This document shows positions 34,156 through 44,382 of a stretch of DNA of 64,000 bases, piece after piece (positions within the stretch are counted from its first letter, which is position 1; each line of letters opens with the position of its first letter). The position numbers and the translations under genes are program-made. Source of the stretch: Sandaracinaceae bacterium. GTDB lineage: Bacteria > Myxococcota_A > Polyangia > Polyangiales > Houyiibacteriaceae. The stretch covers positions 372,001 to 436,000 of the forward strand of contig JADJJE010000003.1 in assembly GCA_016706685.1 (NCBI GenBank), in the 5' to 3' direction. Under the pieces are notes generated by a model. The model saw nothing but the letters and a program-made list of their open reading frames with translations. It had not been told where the DNA came from and ran no database searches.

Positions 34156-36741
34156 ATGCACCTACACACTTCGAAGCTGATACTTCTCTGGGCCCTAGCG
34201 CTGCAAGCGTGCGTCTGCGCCAGCCTGATGGGCTGTTCACCGGACGACCCTCCCGTGGTCGACGCGGACACCGACGGCGACGGCGTGGTGGACGACGCCG
34301 ACAACTGCCCCGAGCTGCTCAACGCGGACCAAGACGACCTCGACACCGACGATGTGGGCGACGCGTGCGACGACGACATCGACGGCGACGGGTATCCCAA
34401 CGATGACGACCCCGACCCCACGGTCGTCACCGCAGCCCTCCGCGTGAGCCTCGAGCGTGCCCCGGTAGCGCGCATGCCGTTCGTCGGCGATCAGGTAGAG
34501 GTCGCGTTCTCCTGTGCCCCCGCGCCATGCGAGACCACCTGCAGCGTCGATGGAGCCACGCCTTCGCCCTGCACCTCGCCCCTCGCGCTGGACGGTCTCG
34601 CAGCAGGTGAACACGTGGTGCTCATCGAGGCCGCGATCGGGTCGGTCACGGCGCGTGCGAGCGCCGCGTTCGAGAACGCCCGCCTGGCGTACTCCGCCGG
34701 CGCGCGTGCGAACTGCCTGGTCGATGCGTCCTCCGACCTCTTCTGCTGGGGTGACAACGGCAACGGCGCCGTCGGAGTGGGTGGAACCGTGGACGTGAGC
34801 GTGCCTGCGCCCGTGGGCACGTCACGAGCGTGGAGCATGGCGAGCGCGGGTACCGTGGAGTCGTGTGGCGTGAGCGAGGGCGAGCTCTTCTGCTGGCGCA
34901 GCAGCACGGCGGGGGTTCCGGCTCGAGTGGGGTCCGACTCGGACTGGGGCGCCGTCGACACGTTCGCGTTTCACGCCTGCGCCATCAAGACCACCGGCGC
35001 GCTGTACTGCTGGGGCTCTGGGACGCAGGGGCAGCTGGGCGACGGAAGCGGCATGGATTCACAGCTGCCGGTGCGCGTGGGAGTGGACCTCGACTGGGCC
35101 GACGTGAGCGTTGGGTCGCGCCACACGTGCGCGCTCAAGCGCGACGGACGACTCTTCTGCTTCGGTGACGGCACCGACGGTGCCACCGGCCAAGGGCACA
35201 ACGACGCCACGCTGACGCCCACGCAGGTGGGGAGCGCCAGCGACTACGTGGATGTGGACGCTGGAGCGCTCCATACCTGCGCGTTGCGCGAGGGCGGAAC
35301 CATCTTCTGCATGGGGAGCAACGAAGACGGACAGCTCGGCGACGGCGCGGTCACCACGCAGAGCACGCTGCCGGTCGCGAGCGGCTCGGACTCCGACTGG
35401 GCGATGGTATCGGCGGGCTCGATCCACACATGCGCGGTCAACCGCAGCGGCGCGCTCTACTGCTGGGGCGAGGGGAGCACCGGGCGGCGCGGTGACGCGA
35501 GCGGCGACGCGTTGGTGCCCACCCGCGTGGGCTCCCTGAGCAACTACGAGGGCGTCTGGGCCGGTGGTGAGCACACGTGCGTGTCGCAGCTGGGGGTCGT
35601 GTCGTGCTTCGGCGGGCGGTCGAACGGCCAGCTCGGCGACGGCAGCCTCTCGGACCGACCGAGCCCGGGTGAAGTGGACGAGCTGGTATGGGACCAGGTG
35701 TCGGCGGGCGGCAACTCGTCCTGCGGCCTGCGCGGTGGTGCGCTGTACTGCTGGGGCGTGAACGTACCCGACGGGGATCCGGCGTTCTTCGAGCGCGACT
35801 ATGAGACGCCGACGCGGGTGGGCAGCCTGGCCGGCTGGACCCACGTGAGCCTCAACTCCTACCGGGGATGTGGGATCGAGAGCGGGCGCGTGTTTTGTTG
35901 GGGCGAGAACTCCAACGGGAGCGTGGGCGACGGAACCACCACGAACCGCACGGCCCCGACGCAGGTGGGGTCGGCGACGGATTGGGTACAGGTCACGGTG
36001 GGTGGGCTGCACACCTGCATGCGCAACGCGGTGGGCGACGGCTACTGCATTGGGTACAACGCGTACGGACAGGTGGGTTCGAACGACTTCGTCTCGCCTC
36101 AGCTGACCCCGACCCTCGTGTCGGACACCATTCGTTGGACTCACCTCTCGGCCGGCGGCAACCACACGTGTGGCGTGACGAGCGACCAGCGGCTCTTCTG
36201 CTGGGGTCAGGGCGTGGTCGGTCAGCTTGGCGTCGTCGGCACGGGGCACCGCAGCGCGCCGACCGAAGTCGACCTCGTCGCCTCGTTCGTGGATGTGAGC
36301 TGCGGCTACAACCACACGTGCGCCGTCACCACGGCCGGGGAGCTCTACTGCTTCGGCCACAACACGCGCGGTCAGCTCGGCGACGGAACCACGACGGGGC
36401 GCGCCACCCCAACGCGCGTTGGAGGCGACAGCGACTGGGCGCGGGTTGTCGCAGGCACGGGGCAGAACACGTGCGCCATCAAGGCCGACGGCCGCACCTA
36501 CTGCTTCGGGCAGAACGACTCGGGCCAGCTCGGGAATGGAGGCTTCGCGGACGCGCTCGCTCCCGTGCAGATCCCTGAGTTCGTCGGGACCCAGGCTGCC
36601 GCGTCGCTGGAGGTGGGTAGCACTCATGCCTGCGCTGTGGCGACCGACGGCGCACTCACCTGCTGGGGCGACAACATCTCGGGGCAGCTCGGGTACGTCA
36701 CCGGGTACCGCACGGACGCCGCTCCGATTCTCCTCCCGTGA
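34156..36741 (+). CDS. Lipoprotein with TSP3 calcium repeats and about fourteen RCC1 repeats
   Basis: An 861-residue lipoprotein. The lipobox LMGC is near residue 27. Thrombospondin type 3-like repeats follow at about 36-90 (DTDGDGVVDDADNCPEL, DDIDGDGYPNDDDPDP). A short domain comes next, then about fourteen RCC1-type repeats (from about 180) of the bacterial form C-x-LYCWG-x-N-x-x-GQLGDG, which together should form one or two beta-propellers. Each repeat carries a Cys pair, probably disulphide-bonded outside the cell. It may bind a surface ligand or partner cell. The downstream gene begins inside or just after its stop. Confidence 0.92.
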   Translation: MHLHTSKLILLWALALQACVCASLMGCSPDDPPVVDADTDGDGVVDDADNCPELLNADQDDLDTDDVGDACDDDIDGDGYPNDDDPDPTVVTAALRVSLERAPVARMPFVGDQVEVAFSCAPAPCETTCSVDGATPSPCTSPLALDGLAAGEHVVLIEAAIGSVTARASAAFENARLAYSAGARANCLVDASSDLFCWGDNGNGAVGVGGTVDVSVPAPVGTSRAWSMASAGTVESCGVSEGELFCWRSSTAGVPARVGSDSDWGAVDTFAFHACAIKTTGALYCWGSGTQGQLGDGSGMDSQLPVRVGVDLDWADVSVGSRHTCALKRDGRLFCFGDGTDGATGQGHNDATLTPTQVGSASDYVDVDAGALHTCALREGGTIFCMGSNEDGQLGDGAVTTQSTLPVASGSDSDWAMVSAGSIHTCAVNRSGALYCWGEGSTGRRGDASGDALVPTRVGSLSNYEGVWAGGEHTCVSQLGVVSCFGGRSNGQLGDGSLSDRPSPGEVDELVWDQVSAGGNSSCGLRGGALYCWGVNVPDGDPAFFERDYETPTRVGSLAGWTHVSLNSYRGCGIESGRVFCWGENSNGSVGDGTTTNRTAPTQVGSATDWVQVTVGGLHTCMRNAVGDGYCIGYNAYGQVGSNDFVSPQLTPTLVSDTIRWTHLSAGGNHTCGVTSDQRLFCWGQGVVGQLGVVGTGHRSAPTEVDLVASFVDVSCGYNHTCAVTTAGELYCFGHNTRGQLGDGTTTGRATPTRVGGDSDWARVVAGTGQNTCAIKADGRTYCFGQNDSGQLGNGGFADALAPVQIPEFVGTQAAASLEVGSTHACAVATDGALTCWGDNISGQLGYVTGYRTDAAPILLP

Positions 36742-36782
36742 TCGAGACGCCATGGCTCGCACACCATCCTTTGGAACCACTC

Positions 36783-38597
36783 ATGTCTGACCACCATCCG
36801 GATCGCTCCATGTCATTTCTGCCTCTGAGTCGCCGCGAGCAGCGCTCGCCGCTTCGAGCCCTGTGGCTCGCGGGCCTCACCACCCTCGTGCTCGCCTCCG
36901 GGCGCGCCGAGGCCCAGCCCGCGCCGGCCACCGTCGAGCCCTTGCCTGCGGAGCTGCAGGTGGCGCCCGCGCCGGGTCGGCGAACGGTCAGCGTCGGGGG
37001 CGCGACGTTCTGCGCGGGCACTTCCGTCGAGCCGCTGCGCCCGTCGTACCTGCGGGCGTCGTCACTCCGCGACGTGATCTCGCTGCGCCAGGTGCTGGCC
37101 GGGCGCGAGGCGTTCGCGTTCGAAGCCCCTGGCTTCCGCACCATGGGGCAGCTGGCCTGCGCTCACGCCAGCGAGCCGGCCACGCGCGACTGGCTGCGCG
37201 CGTACCGGCAGCTGATCGTCAACCAGACCGACATGGACGACGCGACCATCGACGGCCTCATCGCCGCTGCCCTCTCGACGACGGACCGACAGATCCGGCT
37301 CCCATGCGCCTCCCTCCAGCAGACGCCCTCGATGGCTCGACACGAGCAGGCACGAGCGCGGCTGCTCCGCGGCATCTGTGAGAACCGAGGCGTGGGGATG
37401 CCGGACCATCAGGCGATCTACTGGTACGACCGGGTGGGTGGCGTGCTGGGGCCCGAGGCGTCCCTGCCAAACCTCGAGCGGCTGGCCTTCGTGGAGAACT
37501 TCGTGAACGCCCGCAGCCGGTTCGACACGCCCGCGTCGCTCGTCTCGGGGAGCGGCCTCTTGGACTACGTGCTCAGCAAGAGCGAGTTCGAGGCCTTCGA
37601 CGTGCGGGCGGCGCTCACCGAGCTCGGACGCCTCGGGCTCACGGAGACGGAGCTGCGCGTGGCGCGTGGCTACCTGTACATCGCGCGCGCTCGCCTCGCG
37701 GGGGCGCTGGCCGCCATGGAGCGAGCCGGCGCGTCGGACCCCGCCGTCGCGGAGTTCATGGGACCGCTGCGCACCGCCGCGCTGCAGCGCTGGGACACCG
37801 AGACGCGCCCCCACACCGCCGCGTTGCTGAGGGTGTCCGCGGTCGAAGAGGCGTGGCTGCGCGGCAACCGCCAGCTGCTCACGACCTGCGCGAACGATAC
37901 GCGCAGCGCCTTCAACGCCTACGTCAGGTCGAGGAACCCACACAGTGAGGCGGACGTCCGCGCGGCGGTGGCGTCACCCGCTGGCCACCTCTTGGCGCAG
38001 GCCTGGCGGCGCTGCGAGCACGACGCGGGACACCTCGGCTTGGCGGACGCCATGGCGGACCTGCTGGCCGAGTACTCGCGCGCCCGGGGGCGTCTGACCT
38101 TCATGATCCAGTCTCTGCAGCGCACCGCCGCGGAGCGGAGCGCGGCCCGCGCGGGGTACGCCATCCTCCCGCAGACCTTCAACGTGATTCAGGACGTGGA
38201 GGCCGATGACGACTGGCAGAGTGAGGGGTCCGGCAGTCACCTGAGCGTCCGCGGCGTGGTGGCCACCGTGCAACGCCAGGGTGACCTGGTGTCGGTCGTG
38301 TTCCGGCGCGAGAGGGTGAGCGTCCCCATCATCGAGTGCGTCGAGACCAACCGGATCTCCCGTATCGACAACGACGGCGTGGTTCACTACGAGCGCAACT
38401 GCCGCGTGATCGGGAGCGAGCTGGTCGACGGGCAGATGGAGCCCGTGGTGGTTCACTCGTCGCTGGCGAGCGGCATCGCGGTGGGCTCGTTCCTCGAAGC
38501 GTCTCGTGGCTCGGACACCGACACGTTCGCCGTTCCCTTCACGCTGCGAGCACGTGCGGAGGGCGACCCGCTCTCGTTCCTGGGGGTCACGCTCTAG
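36783..38597 (+). CDS. Exported protein of unknown function coupled to the RCC1 lipoprotein
   Basis: A 604-residue exported protein. A signal peptide (SPLRALWLAGLTTLVLASGR, then AEA) is preceded by a basic segment. The body is mostly helical (LAGALAAMERAGASDPAVAE and similar) with a C-terminal beta-rich part (about 500-604). No family is recognised. Starts at 36738 (GTG overlapping the RCC1 stop as GTGA), 36783 (ATG, GGAA upstream) and 36810 (ATG) are all in frame; 36783 is chosen as a compromise. Coupling suggests it assembles with or secretes the RCC1 lipoprotein, but this is inference. Confidence 0.75.
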   Translation: MSDHHPDRSMSFLPLSRREQRSPLRALWLAGLTTLVLASGRAEAQPAPATVEPLPAELQVAPAPGRRTVSVGGATFCAGTSVEPLRPSYLRASSLRDVISLRQVLAGREAFAFEAPGFRTMGQLACAHASEPATRDWLRAYRQLIVNQTDMDDATIDGLIAAALSTTDRQIRLPCASLQQTPSMARHEQARARLLRGICENRGVGMPDHQAIYWYDRVGGVLGPEASLPNLERLAFVENFVNARSRFDTPASLVSGSGLLDYVLSKSEFEAFDVRAALTELGRLGLTETELRVARGYLYIARARLAGALAAMERAGASDPAVAEFMGPLRTAALQRWDTETRPHTAALLRVSAVEEAWLRGNRQLLTTCANDTRSAFNAYVRSRNPHSEADVRAAVASPAGHLLAQAWRRCEHDAGHLGLADAMADLLAEYSRARGRLTFMIQSLQRTAAERSAARAGYAILPQTFNVIQDVEADDDWQSEGSGSHLSVRGVVATVQRQGDLVSVVFRRERVSVPIIECVETNRISRIDNDGVVHYERNCRVIGSELVDGQMEPVVVHSSLASGIAVGSFLEASRGSDTDTFAVPFTLRARAEGDPLSFLGVTL

Positions 38598-38623
38598 GCG
38601 ACCTCACTCGCGCCGCTTGCCAT

Positions 38624-38648
38624 CCTCTCCGTCGACGAGCCGGAGAGG
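38624..38648. terminator. Hairpin between convergent genes
   Basis: CCTCTCCG (38624-38631) and CGGAGAGG (38641-38648) form perfect 8-bp arms with a 9-nt loop. They sit between the plus-strand stop at 38597 and the minus-strand stop at 38650. There is no clear T-tract; it could serve both directions. Confidence 0.45.
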
Positions 38649-38649
38649 G

Positions 38650-40098
38650 TCAGCGGGCTTCGGTGGTGGGCCCGCTGATGAGCACCTCGAGGCCGCGCTC
38701 GGCGCCGTCGGGGCGGGCGATGCGCAGCGTGAAGCCGTGCTGGGTGAGCACGTCCTCGGTGATGTGCAGGCCGAGGCCCATGCCGTGGGGGTGGCGGGTG
38801 CGGGCCACGTTGCCGCGGAAGCCGCGCTCGGTGAGGCGCGGGAGGTCTTCGGGGTCGAGGCCAGGACCGTCGTCGGTGACGCGCAGGGTGAAGGTGGCGC
38901 CTCGGCGCGCGAGCACCACGGCCACGTGGCCGCCCGCGTCGTTGTAGCGCACGGCGTTGTGCACCACGTTGCTGAGCGCGCGCTCCAGGAGGGTCACGTC
39001 GCCCAGCGCGAGGGTGGGCTGGTCTGGTACGGCGAAGTCGAGGGAGACACGTCGGTCGCGCGCGATCATGCGGTGCCGGGCGATGACCCGCTCCACCAGC
39101 GCCACCAGGTCCACGGGCTCGCGGACGCGGGCGTCGCTGGCAGCGTCGAGGCGCGCGCGCGCGTTCAGGTTGCGCAGCAGCGAGCCCAGGTAGTCGGACT
39201 CTTCCACGGCGAGGCGCAGCGTCTCGTCCACCGCGGTGCTGCCCGTGGCCGCCTTCGCCAGCTGCTCGCGCGCCGCCACCAGGTGCCCCTGCAGCACGGT
39301 CAGCGGCAGCATCACGTCATGGGTGGTGTTCGCGATGTAGGCCACCAGCGCAGCGTCGCGCTGCTGCAGCTGCGTCACCTGCGCGTCGATGCGCTCGCGG
39401 TCGGCGTCGAGCGCGCGCGCCACGGCGGTGACCTCGTCGCTGCCGCCCACCATCGCGACCGCGGACTTGCCGGGCCCGCGGGCGGCGGCGTCCTCGAGGC
39501 GACGCAGCCTGCGCACGAGAGGCACCGCGGCGAGCCACGCCACCAACACCGCGGCGAAGCCCACACCCACGCCAGTGAGGGCGCTGGCCACCGCGGCGTC
39601 GCGATGCACGGGCGCGTGCGTCAGGATCAGCGCACAGGGCCCATCGCTCCAGGGCATGGCCACCAGCACTTCGTACTGAGGCAGCCCGTCGCGGCCAGGC
39701 ACGCGGTGGCTGGCCACCGTCTCGCCCCCGCGCACCGCCGCGAGCAGCTCGGCCGGCAGCGGAGGCCCTCCGCGCGCGCTGATCCCGTCTTGCGCATAGG
39801 GCTCGAGCGCCGCCATGCCCCGCGCCGCCCTGCGCTCCATGGCAGCCCGTCGCGCGCCGCGACGCCCCTCGGTCCCCTGGCCCGGCCCCGCGCCGGGCCC
39901 GCGCGCACGCCCGCGAAAGCGCTCGGGGGCGGCCTCGCACACCTCGCGCCCGCCCGCCTCCATGCGCGCCACCACGCTCTCGCGCACCAGCTCCACCTCG
40001 GCCTCGTGCCGGCGCCACTGCTGCAGCAGGGCCAGCGCCACGGCCAGCGGGATGACGGCTAGCCCCAGCGTCAGCGCCAGCCGCGTGCGCAGCCTCAC
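38650..40098 (-). CDS. Sensor histidine kinase
   Basis: A 482-residue membrane sensor kinase. Helix one spans about 7-25 and helix two about 172-196; between them is an Arg/Ala-rich periplasmic sensor of about 145 residues. HAMP-like residues follow at about 197-245. The phospho-acceptor is His260 in NTTHDVMLPLTVLQGHL (a variant H-box: Asp after His and PL kept). The ATPase domain has NVVHNAVRYND (N-box), VTDDGPGLDP (G1) and GMGLGLHI (G2). The GTG start at 40098 overlaps the response-regulator stop as GTGA, so the pair is co-translated. Confidence 0.93.
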   Translation of the reverse strand: MRLRTRLALTLGLAVIPLAVALALLQQWRRHEAEVELVRESVVARMEAGGREVCEAAPERFRGRARGPGAGPGQGTEGRRGARRAAMERRAARGMAALEPYAQDGISARGGPPLPAELLAAVRGGETVASHRVPGRDGLPQYEVLVAMPWSDGPCALILTHAPVHRDAAVASALTGVGVGFAAVLVAWLAAVPLVRRLRRLEDAAARGPGKSAVAMVGGSDEVTAVARALDADRERIDAQVTQLQQRDAALVAYIANTTHDVMLPLTVLQGHLVAAREQLAKAATGSTAVDETLRLAVEESDYLGSLLRNLNARARLDAASDARVREPVDLVALVERVIARHRMIARDRRVSLDFAVPDQPTLALGDVTLLERALSNVVHNAVRYNDAGGHVAVVLARRGATFTLRVTDDGPGLDPEDLPRLTERGFRGNVARTRHPHGMGLGLHITEDVLTQHGFTLRIARPDGAERGLEVLISGPTTEAR

Positions 40099-40781
40099 GC
40101 GCCCGCCTCGCCCTCGAGCTCGGCAAGCCGGTAGCCCACGCCCCACACGGTGGCCACCTGCGCCCCGGCGCGGCCCAGCTTCTTGCGCAGCCGCGACACG
40201 TGCACGTCCAGCGCGCGCGCCGCCCCCTCGCGCTCACTGTCGAGCGCCTGCTCCACCAGGGACTCGCGCGACACGGCCGCCCCCGGCCGCTTGGCCAGCG
40301 CAGCCAGCACGCTCCACTCGGCCGGCGTGAGCTCCACCAGCGCGCCGTCCACCTCCACGCGCCGCGCCGTGAGGTCAATGCCGAGCGCCCCCACGCGCAC
40401 CACGTCACTCCGCTCCATGGTCGGTCGCCGCAGCCGCGCGGTCACGCGCGCAATCAGCTCCTCCGGCCAGAAGGGCTTGGTCACGTAGTCGTCGGCCCCC
40501 AGCTTGAGCGCGCGCACCTTGTCGGCGGCGTCGTCGCGCGCGCTCAAGATCATGACGGGCACCTCGGACCGCTGCCGATAGAGCTTCAGCAGGTCCATGC
40601 CGTAGGTGCCCGGCAGCATGAGGTCCAGCACCACCAGGTCCACCTCGGTGATGGGCGCGCGGCGCGCCTCGTCGCCATCGCGCACCCACACGCAGTCGAA
40701 GCCCGCTCGCTCGAGGTGCGAGACGATCTGGGCTCCGAGCTGCGCGTCGTCTTCGACGAGGAGGATGCGAGGGGTGCTCAT
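40095..40781 (-). CDS. OmpR/PhoB-family response regulator
   Basis: A 228-residue regulator. The receiver domain (1-120) has the acidic pair D11-D12, phospho-acceptor Asp53 (VLDLMLPG), Ser in MILSAR and Lys in DYVTKPF. The C-terminal winged helix (about 130-222) has LTPAEWSVLAALAKRPG and ALDVHVSRLRKKLG. It is phosphorylated by the histidine kinase encoded immediately downstream. Target genes are not evident; autoregulation is usual in this family. Confidence 0.95.
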   Translation of the reverse strand: MSTPRILLVEDDAQLGAQIVSHLERAGFDCVWVRDGDEARRAPITEVDLVVLDLMLPGTYGMDLLKLYRQRSEVPVMILSARDDAADKVRALKLGADDYVTKPFWPEELIARVTARLRRPTMERSDVVRVGALGIDLTARRVEVDGALVELTPAEWSVLAALAKRPGAAVSRESLVEQALDSEREGAARALDVHVSRLRKKLGRAGAQVATVWGVGYRLAELEGEAGA

Positions 40782-40800
40782 GCGCCCCTAGAATGCGGCC

Positions 40801-41988
<1,188 letters not shown>

Positions 41989-42018
41989 AGTGGGCCTCGT
42001 GGTGCTTGGGGGCAGGGT

Positions 42019-42765
42019 CTAGAAGCTGTCACCGAAGAACTCGCGGACGAGCTGCGTGTGAAGGCGGGAGAGGGTCTGGTTCACGATGGGCATGGCGCGC
42101 TCGATCATGCGCGCCGCCTGCGGAGGCGGGAGGTGTGCGAGGCGCGACGAGAGCAGCCCCACCTCTTGGCGGAACAGGTTGCTCATGGCCTCGTGGTAGA
42201 AGGCCACGTCGGCCACCGTGAAGCCGCGCTCCTTGCTGAAGCCCAGCTGGCGCAGCTCACCGAGGGCGTCGAACAGCCACGCCTCGCCGGCGCTGAGCGA
42301 GGGCTCGCCATCGCCGCGAATCACGGTGGCAAGGCCCAGCGCCTCGGCCTGCGTGACGTCGTCGAGGTCCACGCCGGCACGCCGCATGAGCTCCGCCACG
42401 GTCACGCGCTCAGCGGGGCCACGGCTCGATAGCGACTCGTCGAGGTTGTCGCGCACGTCCAGCAGGAACTGCTGCTGCTCTGGGGCAAACGCCTCTTCGC
42501 GCCCGTCCAGCAAGGCCTTGATGGCCTTGAGGGGCAGGAAGCGCTCGTGCTGCAGCTTCTTGATGAGCCGCAGGCGCTCCATGTGGGCCTCGGTGTACCA
42601 GGCCATGTTGCGGCCGGTCTTGTGGCCCGGCGGCAGGAGCCCCTGCTGGATGTAGAAGTGGATGCCCTGACGGTCGAGCCCGGTGGCGTCGGCCAGGTCT
42701 TTCATCTTGTAGCGGTAGCGGTCCCGGTCGATGGGCAGGACCTTGGCGCCGGCGCTCGTGCTCAT
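42019..42765 (-). CDS. MerR-family transcriptional regulator
   Basis: A 248-residue regulator. The winged helix-turn-helix at about 18-85 (YKMKDLADATGLDRQGIHFY, then IQQGLLPPG and RLRLIKKLQ) is the MerR DNA-binding domain. The C-terminal part is helical and lacks the Cys ligands of metal-sensing MerR proteins, so the effector is probably organic. ATG 42765 overlaps the reductase stop by 4 nt. It sits between the reductase and diiron genes and probably controls the operon through the palindrome at 44270-44283. Confidence 0.9.
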   Translation of the reverse strand: MSTSAGAKVLPIDRDRYRYKMKDLADATGLDRQGIHFYIQQGLLPPGHKTGRNMAWYTEAHMERLRLIKKLQHERFLPLKAIKALLDGREEAFAPEQQQFLLDVRDNLDESLSSRGPAERVTVAELMRRAGVDLDDVTQAEALGLATVIRGDGEPSLSAGEAWLFDALGELRQLGFSKERGFTVADVAFYHEAMSNLFRQEVGLLSSRLAHLPPPQAARMIERAMPIVNQTLSRLHTQLVREFFGDSF

Positions 42766-44240
42766 CGCGAGCCTCGCTCGCGCTCTGCCGAAGAGGCTCC
42801 CGGGCGCAGCGTGACCGGGCCCACAGGGTGGCCCACGCAGGTGAGCACGTAGCCCTCGGCGCGCTCTTTGTCGCTCAGGCAGTTGGGCTCTTCCATGGCC
42901 ACCTCGCCGTCCACGCACAGCATCTTGCAGGCGCCGCAGCCGCCCATGGCGCAGCTGAAGGGCATGGCCTCACCGCCCGCGATGGCGGCGTCCAGCAGGC
43001 TCTGGCCGGGCTGCACCACTAGCGTGCGGGAGGTCTGCCCGCGCTTGAGCGTCATGGGCTGCGGCGTGTCCGCGCCGCGCGCCTCCGTGCGGGCCTCGGG
43101 CGAGCCGAAGCGCTCCTCGTGCAGGCGCCCCTTGGGCAGACCGCGGCCCAACAGCAGCTCGCGCGCGGCGTCCATCATGGGCGTGGGTCCGCACACGAAG
43201 CACTCGTCCACGGCGTCGAGGGTCACCCCGAGCGCATCCAGGCGACCGCCGAGCGTGGCGCCGTCCAGCAGCCCGCGCGCGCCCTGCCAGTTCGCGTCGG
43301 CGTCGCTCAGCACGTGGTCCACGGTGAGGCGCCCTTCGCTCGCGGCCACCAGCGCGCCCAGGCGCTCACGGAAGATGACGTCCCCCTCGGCGCGGTTGCC
43401 GTACACCAGCGTGACGCGCGCGCTGGGCTCCTGGTGCAGCGTGGTGGCCACCAAGCTCATGATGGGCGTGATGCCGCTGCCACCGGCCACCAACAGCACG
43501 TGGCGCGCAGCCCCCGCGACGCCGGGCTCGAGCACGAAGCTGCCCGAGGGCCCCAGCACGTCCAGCGGCATGCCCTCGTGCGCGGTCTGGTTGAGCAGGT
43601 TGCTGACGCGCCCATCCGGCACGCGCTTGATGGTGATGTGCGGGGCCTCGCTGCCCGGGCCCGCGGCAGGCGCCGCCAGAGAGTAGGCGCGGCGCAGGCG
43701 CACGCCGTCCACCACCACGTCCACGCTCATGAACTGCCCGGCGCGGAAGCGGAGCGGCTGCCCGTTGAGCTCCTCGAGGTACAGCGACACCGCGTCGGGC
43801 GTCTCGCGCACCACACGGGCCACCTTCACGCGACGGCTCACGGTGAGCGAGGGCGCGCCCGCGAGGGCCACCACCTGCGCCTGAGACGCGTCGCCGTGCC
43901 GGGCGCCACGCTTCACCAGCGGGCTCGGGCGGCGGCCATGCACCAGCGCGTCGAAGAGCACCTGCGCGTCGCGGCGCGCGGCCTTCACGGGGTTGCCCAT
44001 GAACTCCGGCAGCGCGTCCAGCGCGTCCAACTCCTCGAGCGCTACGGCCCGGGTGACAGCCTGCTGCAGGGTGGCCACGGGCGCCGGGCGCTCACCGCGC
44101 ACGGCGCCGGCCAGCACGTGCAGGTCACGGCGCGCCTGGTCCACCTTCTTGGCGGCGCCGTGGGGCAGCGCCAGCGTCAGCACGCGAGCGGCGTAGTCGA
44201 GAGGGCGGGCAGGACGGGACTCGGGGGCGCGAACCAGCAT
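42762..44240 (-). CDS. Ferredoxin-NAD(P) reductase with C-terminal 2Fe-2S domain
   Basis: A 492-residue electron-transfer protein. An unrecognised N-terminal region (1-140) precedes a FAD domain (RAYSLAAP motif), an NAD(P) domain (GGSGITPIMSL and CGPTPMM) and a C-terminal plant-type 2Fe-2S ferredoxin domain with CAMGGCGACKMLC and a fourth Cys in VLTCVG. This PaaE/KshB-like layout feeds electrons from NAD(P)H to oxygenases. The partner is probably the diiron protein of the same operon. The mRNA may be leaderless: a TATGTT -10 box lies 6 nt before the ATG. Confidence 0.92.
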   Translation of the reverse strand: MLVRAPESRPARPLDYAARVLTLALPHGAAKKVDQARRDLHVLAGAVRGERPAPVATLQQAVTRAVALEELDALDALPEFMGNPVKAARRDAQVLFDALVHGRRPSPLVKRGARHGDASQAQVVALAGAPSLTVSRRVKVARVVRETPDAVSLYLEELNGQPLRFRAGQFMSVDVVVDGVRLRRAYSLAAPAAGPGSEAPHITIKRVPDGRVSNLLNQTAHEGMPLDVLGPSGSFVLEPGVAGAARHVLLVAGGSGITPIMSLVATTLHQEPSARVTLVYGNRAEGDVIFRERLGALVAASEGRLTVDHVLSDADANWQGARGLLDGATLGGRLDALGVTLDAVDECFVCGPTPMMDAARELLLGRGLPKGRLHEERFGSPEARTEARGADTPQPMTLKRGQTSRTLVVQPGQSLLDAAIAGGEAMPFSCAMGGCGACKMLCVDGEVAMEEPNCLSDKERAEGYVLTCVGHPVGPVTLRPGASSAERERGSR

Positions 44241-44246
44241 GGAGAG

Positions 44247-44276
44247 AACATAGCGGCCACTGGGTGAAAGTGTCAA
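44247..44276 (-). promoter_or_regulatory. Sigma70-type promoter for a leaderless reductase/MerR/diiron operon
   Basis: On the minus strand TTGACA (44276-44271), an 18-nt spacer, and TATGTT (44252-44247). The ATG at 44240 is 6 nt further on, so the expected transcript start is the A of the start codon. This is the clearest promoter in the window. Confidence 0.65.
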
Positions 44277-44293
44277 GAGACACCAAACACTTT
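44267..44293. promoter_or_regulatory. Palindromic operator over the -35 box
   Basis: GTGTC (44270-44274), spacer AAGA, GACAC (44279-44283): a perfect 5-bp dyad that contains the -35 hexamer. It is nested in a wider repeat, AAAGTGT (44267-44273) and ACACTTT (44287-44293). It is the likely binding site of the MerR-family protein encoded in the operon, or of a regulator of the divergent epimerase. Confidence 0.5.
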
Positions 44294-44382
44294 CCACATG
44301 GAAACACGGATCCCGCTGAAATCGCTGGGCAACCTTGCGCCACCACCCCCCCGCTTGCACCCTTGGCGCCGAAGGAGATCAC

